A stretch of 64,000 nt of DNA, taken from positions 140,001 to 204,000 of the forward strand of contig CAUYUJ010009458.1 of NCBI GenBank assembly GCA_963575745.1, read 5' to 3'. This stretch comes from Prorocentrum cordatum. Its lineage: Eukaryota; Sar; Dinophyceae; Prorocentrales; Prorocentraceae. The notes below the pieces were generated by a model, which worked only from the letters and a program-made list of their open reading frames with translations, did no database searches and was not told where the DNA came from. Positions 63,358 through 64,000 of this stretch are shown in pieces. The translations under genes were made by a program, and so were the position numbers. The first letter of the stretch is position 1; each line of letters opens with the position of its first letter.

Positions 63358-64000
63358 TCTGCAGTGTGCAGGCAGCTTTTGGATGCGGCGCGCGGCCCCT
63401 CCGAGCCCGACCCGCGCCTGGAGAGGCACGAGGAGCGCCAGAGGGAGGGCTCAAGGACGGGCCCGGTGAGCTTCGAGTCCCACGTGAGCAGACTGTTGGC
63501 ATGCCGAAGCATCCGGATTTTTCCTAGCACGATGTGCCGGCCCTCAGGCCGGTCGGGGGCGGCAAAGAGGGGGGGGGATGATTAGGGGGGTGGGTATCAT
63601 GGCGTGGGCCATGATATTTCCCCAGATTGCATGGCGCCTCTTCTCATTTCGTTACGTCCCTGGCCCCCCATTGGGCCGCGCAAATGCGGCCGGCCATGAT
63701 TTGCACCACCCCCTCTCGGACGCCGCCCTCTGTGCCCCCCCCAGGCCGGCGCGTGCCCAAAGCTGTCTCGAGCCCGATCGATCTGTGAGAATCCCGGGGC
63801 CCTTGTGCCGTGTGGTGTCGTGGCTGTCGATCACCTCCTCGGGTCTGACGCCGCTGTGCCGTGTGGTGCTACGTAGCTGTCGTTCACCTCAGGAGTGACC
63901 AAGCATTGGCCCTCCTTTGAAAGTTTGACCGTGTGCAAGTTCTGGGCGCTCGTCGTATCCCCACTGGCCCATCCAGCAACAGGTCCTACGAAAGCAGGCC
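63358..64000. other. Unassigned terminal region
   Basis: A 50-bp duplication lies at about 63807 and 63857 (GCCGTGTGGTG then GCTGTCG and TCACCTC). Otherwise no gene, RNA or element was recognised before the window ends. Confidence 0.35.

Overview
This window looks like nuclear DNA of a dinoflagellate. It is GC-rich, very poor in genes and crowded with simple-sequence arrays, minisatellites and short inverted-repeat elements. The only convincing long gene belongs, as far as I can judge from memory, to a transposase-like family abundant in dinoflagellate genomes. A degenerate copy of the dinoflagellate spliced leader (DinoSL) lies just upstream of it. A Prorocentrum-like species is my guess, by inference only. 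Because the genome is eukaryotic, most of the very many open frames are shadows of triplet repeats (GAG, GAT, CTC, GGT), which are open in all frames.

Layout. 0-4 kb: pyrimidine and GAT/CAT arrays around a probable Lys/Ser-rich protein gene (exon 1679-2406, possibly with an upstream exon ending at 1555). 4-7.2 kb: unique-looking sequence plus a TG-rich array. 7.2-10.3 kb: the transposase-like gene in two parts (7284-8015 and 8873-10294), separated by an ATGT microsatellite-filled intron or insertion. 10.5-31 kb: repeats, including long GAG/GAT tracts, a 67-bp minisatellite, two palindromic elements and a decayed coding region at 21.7-22.8 kb. 31-41 kb: the densest cluster of fold-back elements, a 1-kb TA-flanked inverted-repeat element and some weak exon-like frames at 35.6-36.6 kb. 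41-49 kb: dispersed repeats and microsatellites. 49.3-50.8 kb: an array of about eleven 131-bp units. 51.5-56.5 kb: two inverted loci of one 86-94-bp minisatellite. 57-63.4 kb: another cluster of small inverted-repeat elements.

The main biological content is repeat biology. At least five short fold-back or MITE-like families can be recognised by comparing copies within the window, and several minisatellite families recur at separate loci, often in opposite orientation. Apart from the transposase-like gene and the Lys-rich exon, no gene is called with much confidence. Nothing in the window shows that the transposase-like gene mobilises any of the small elements, since their termini were not found next to it.
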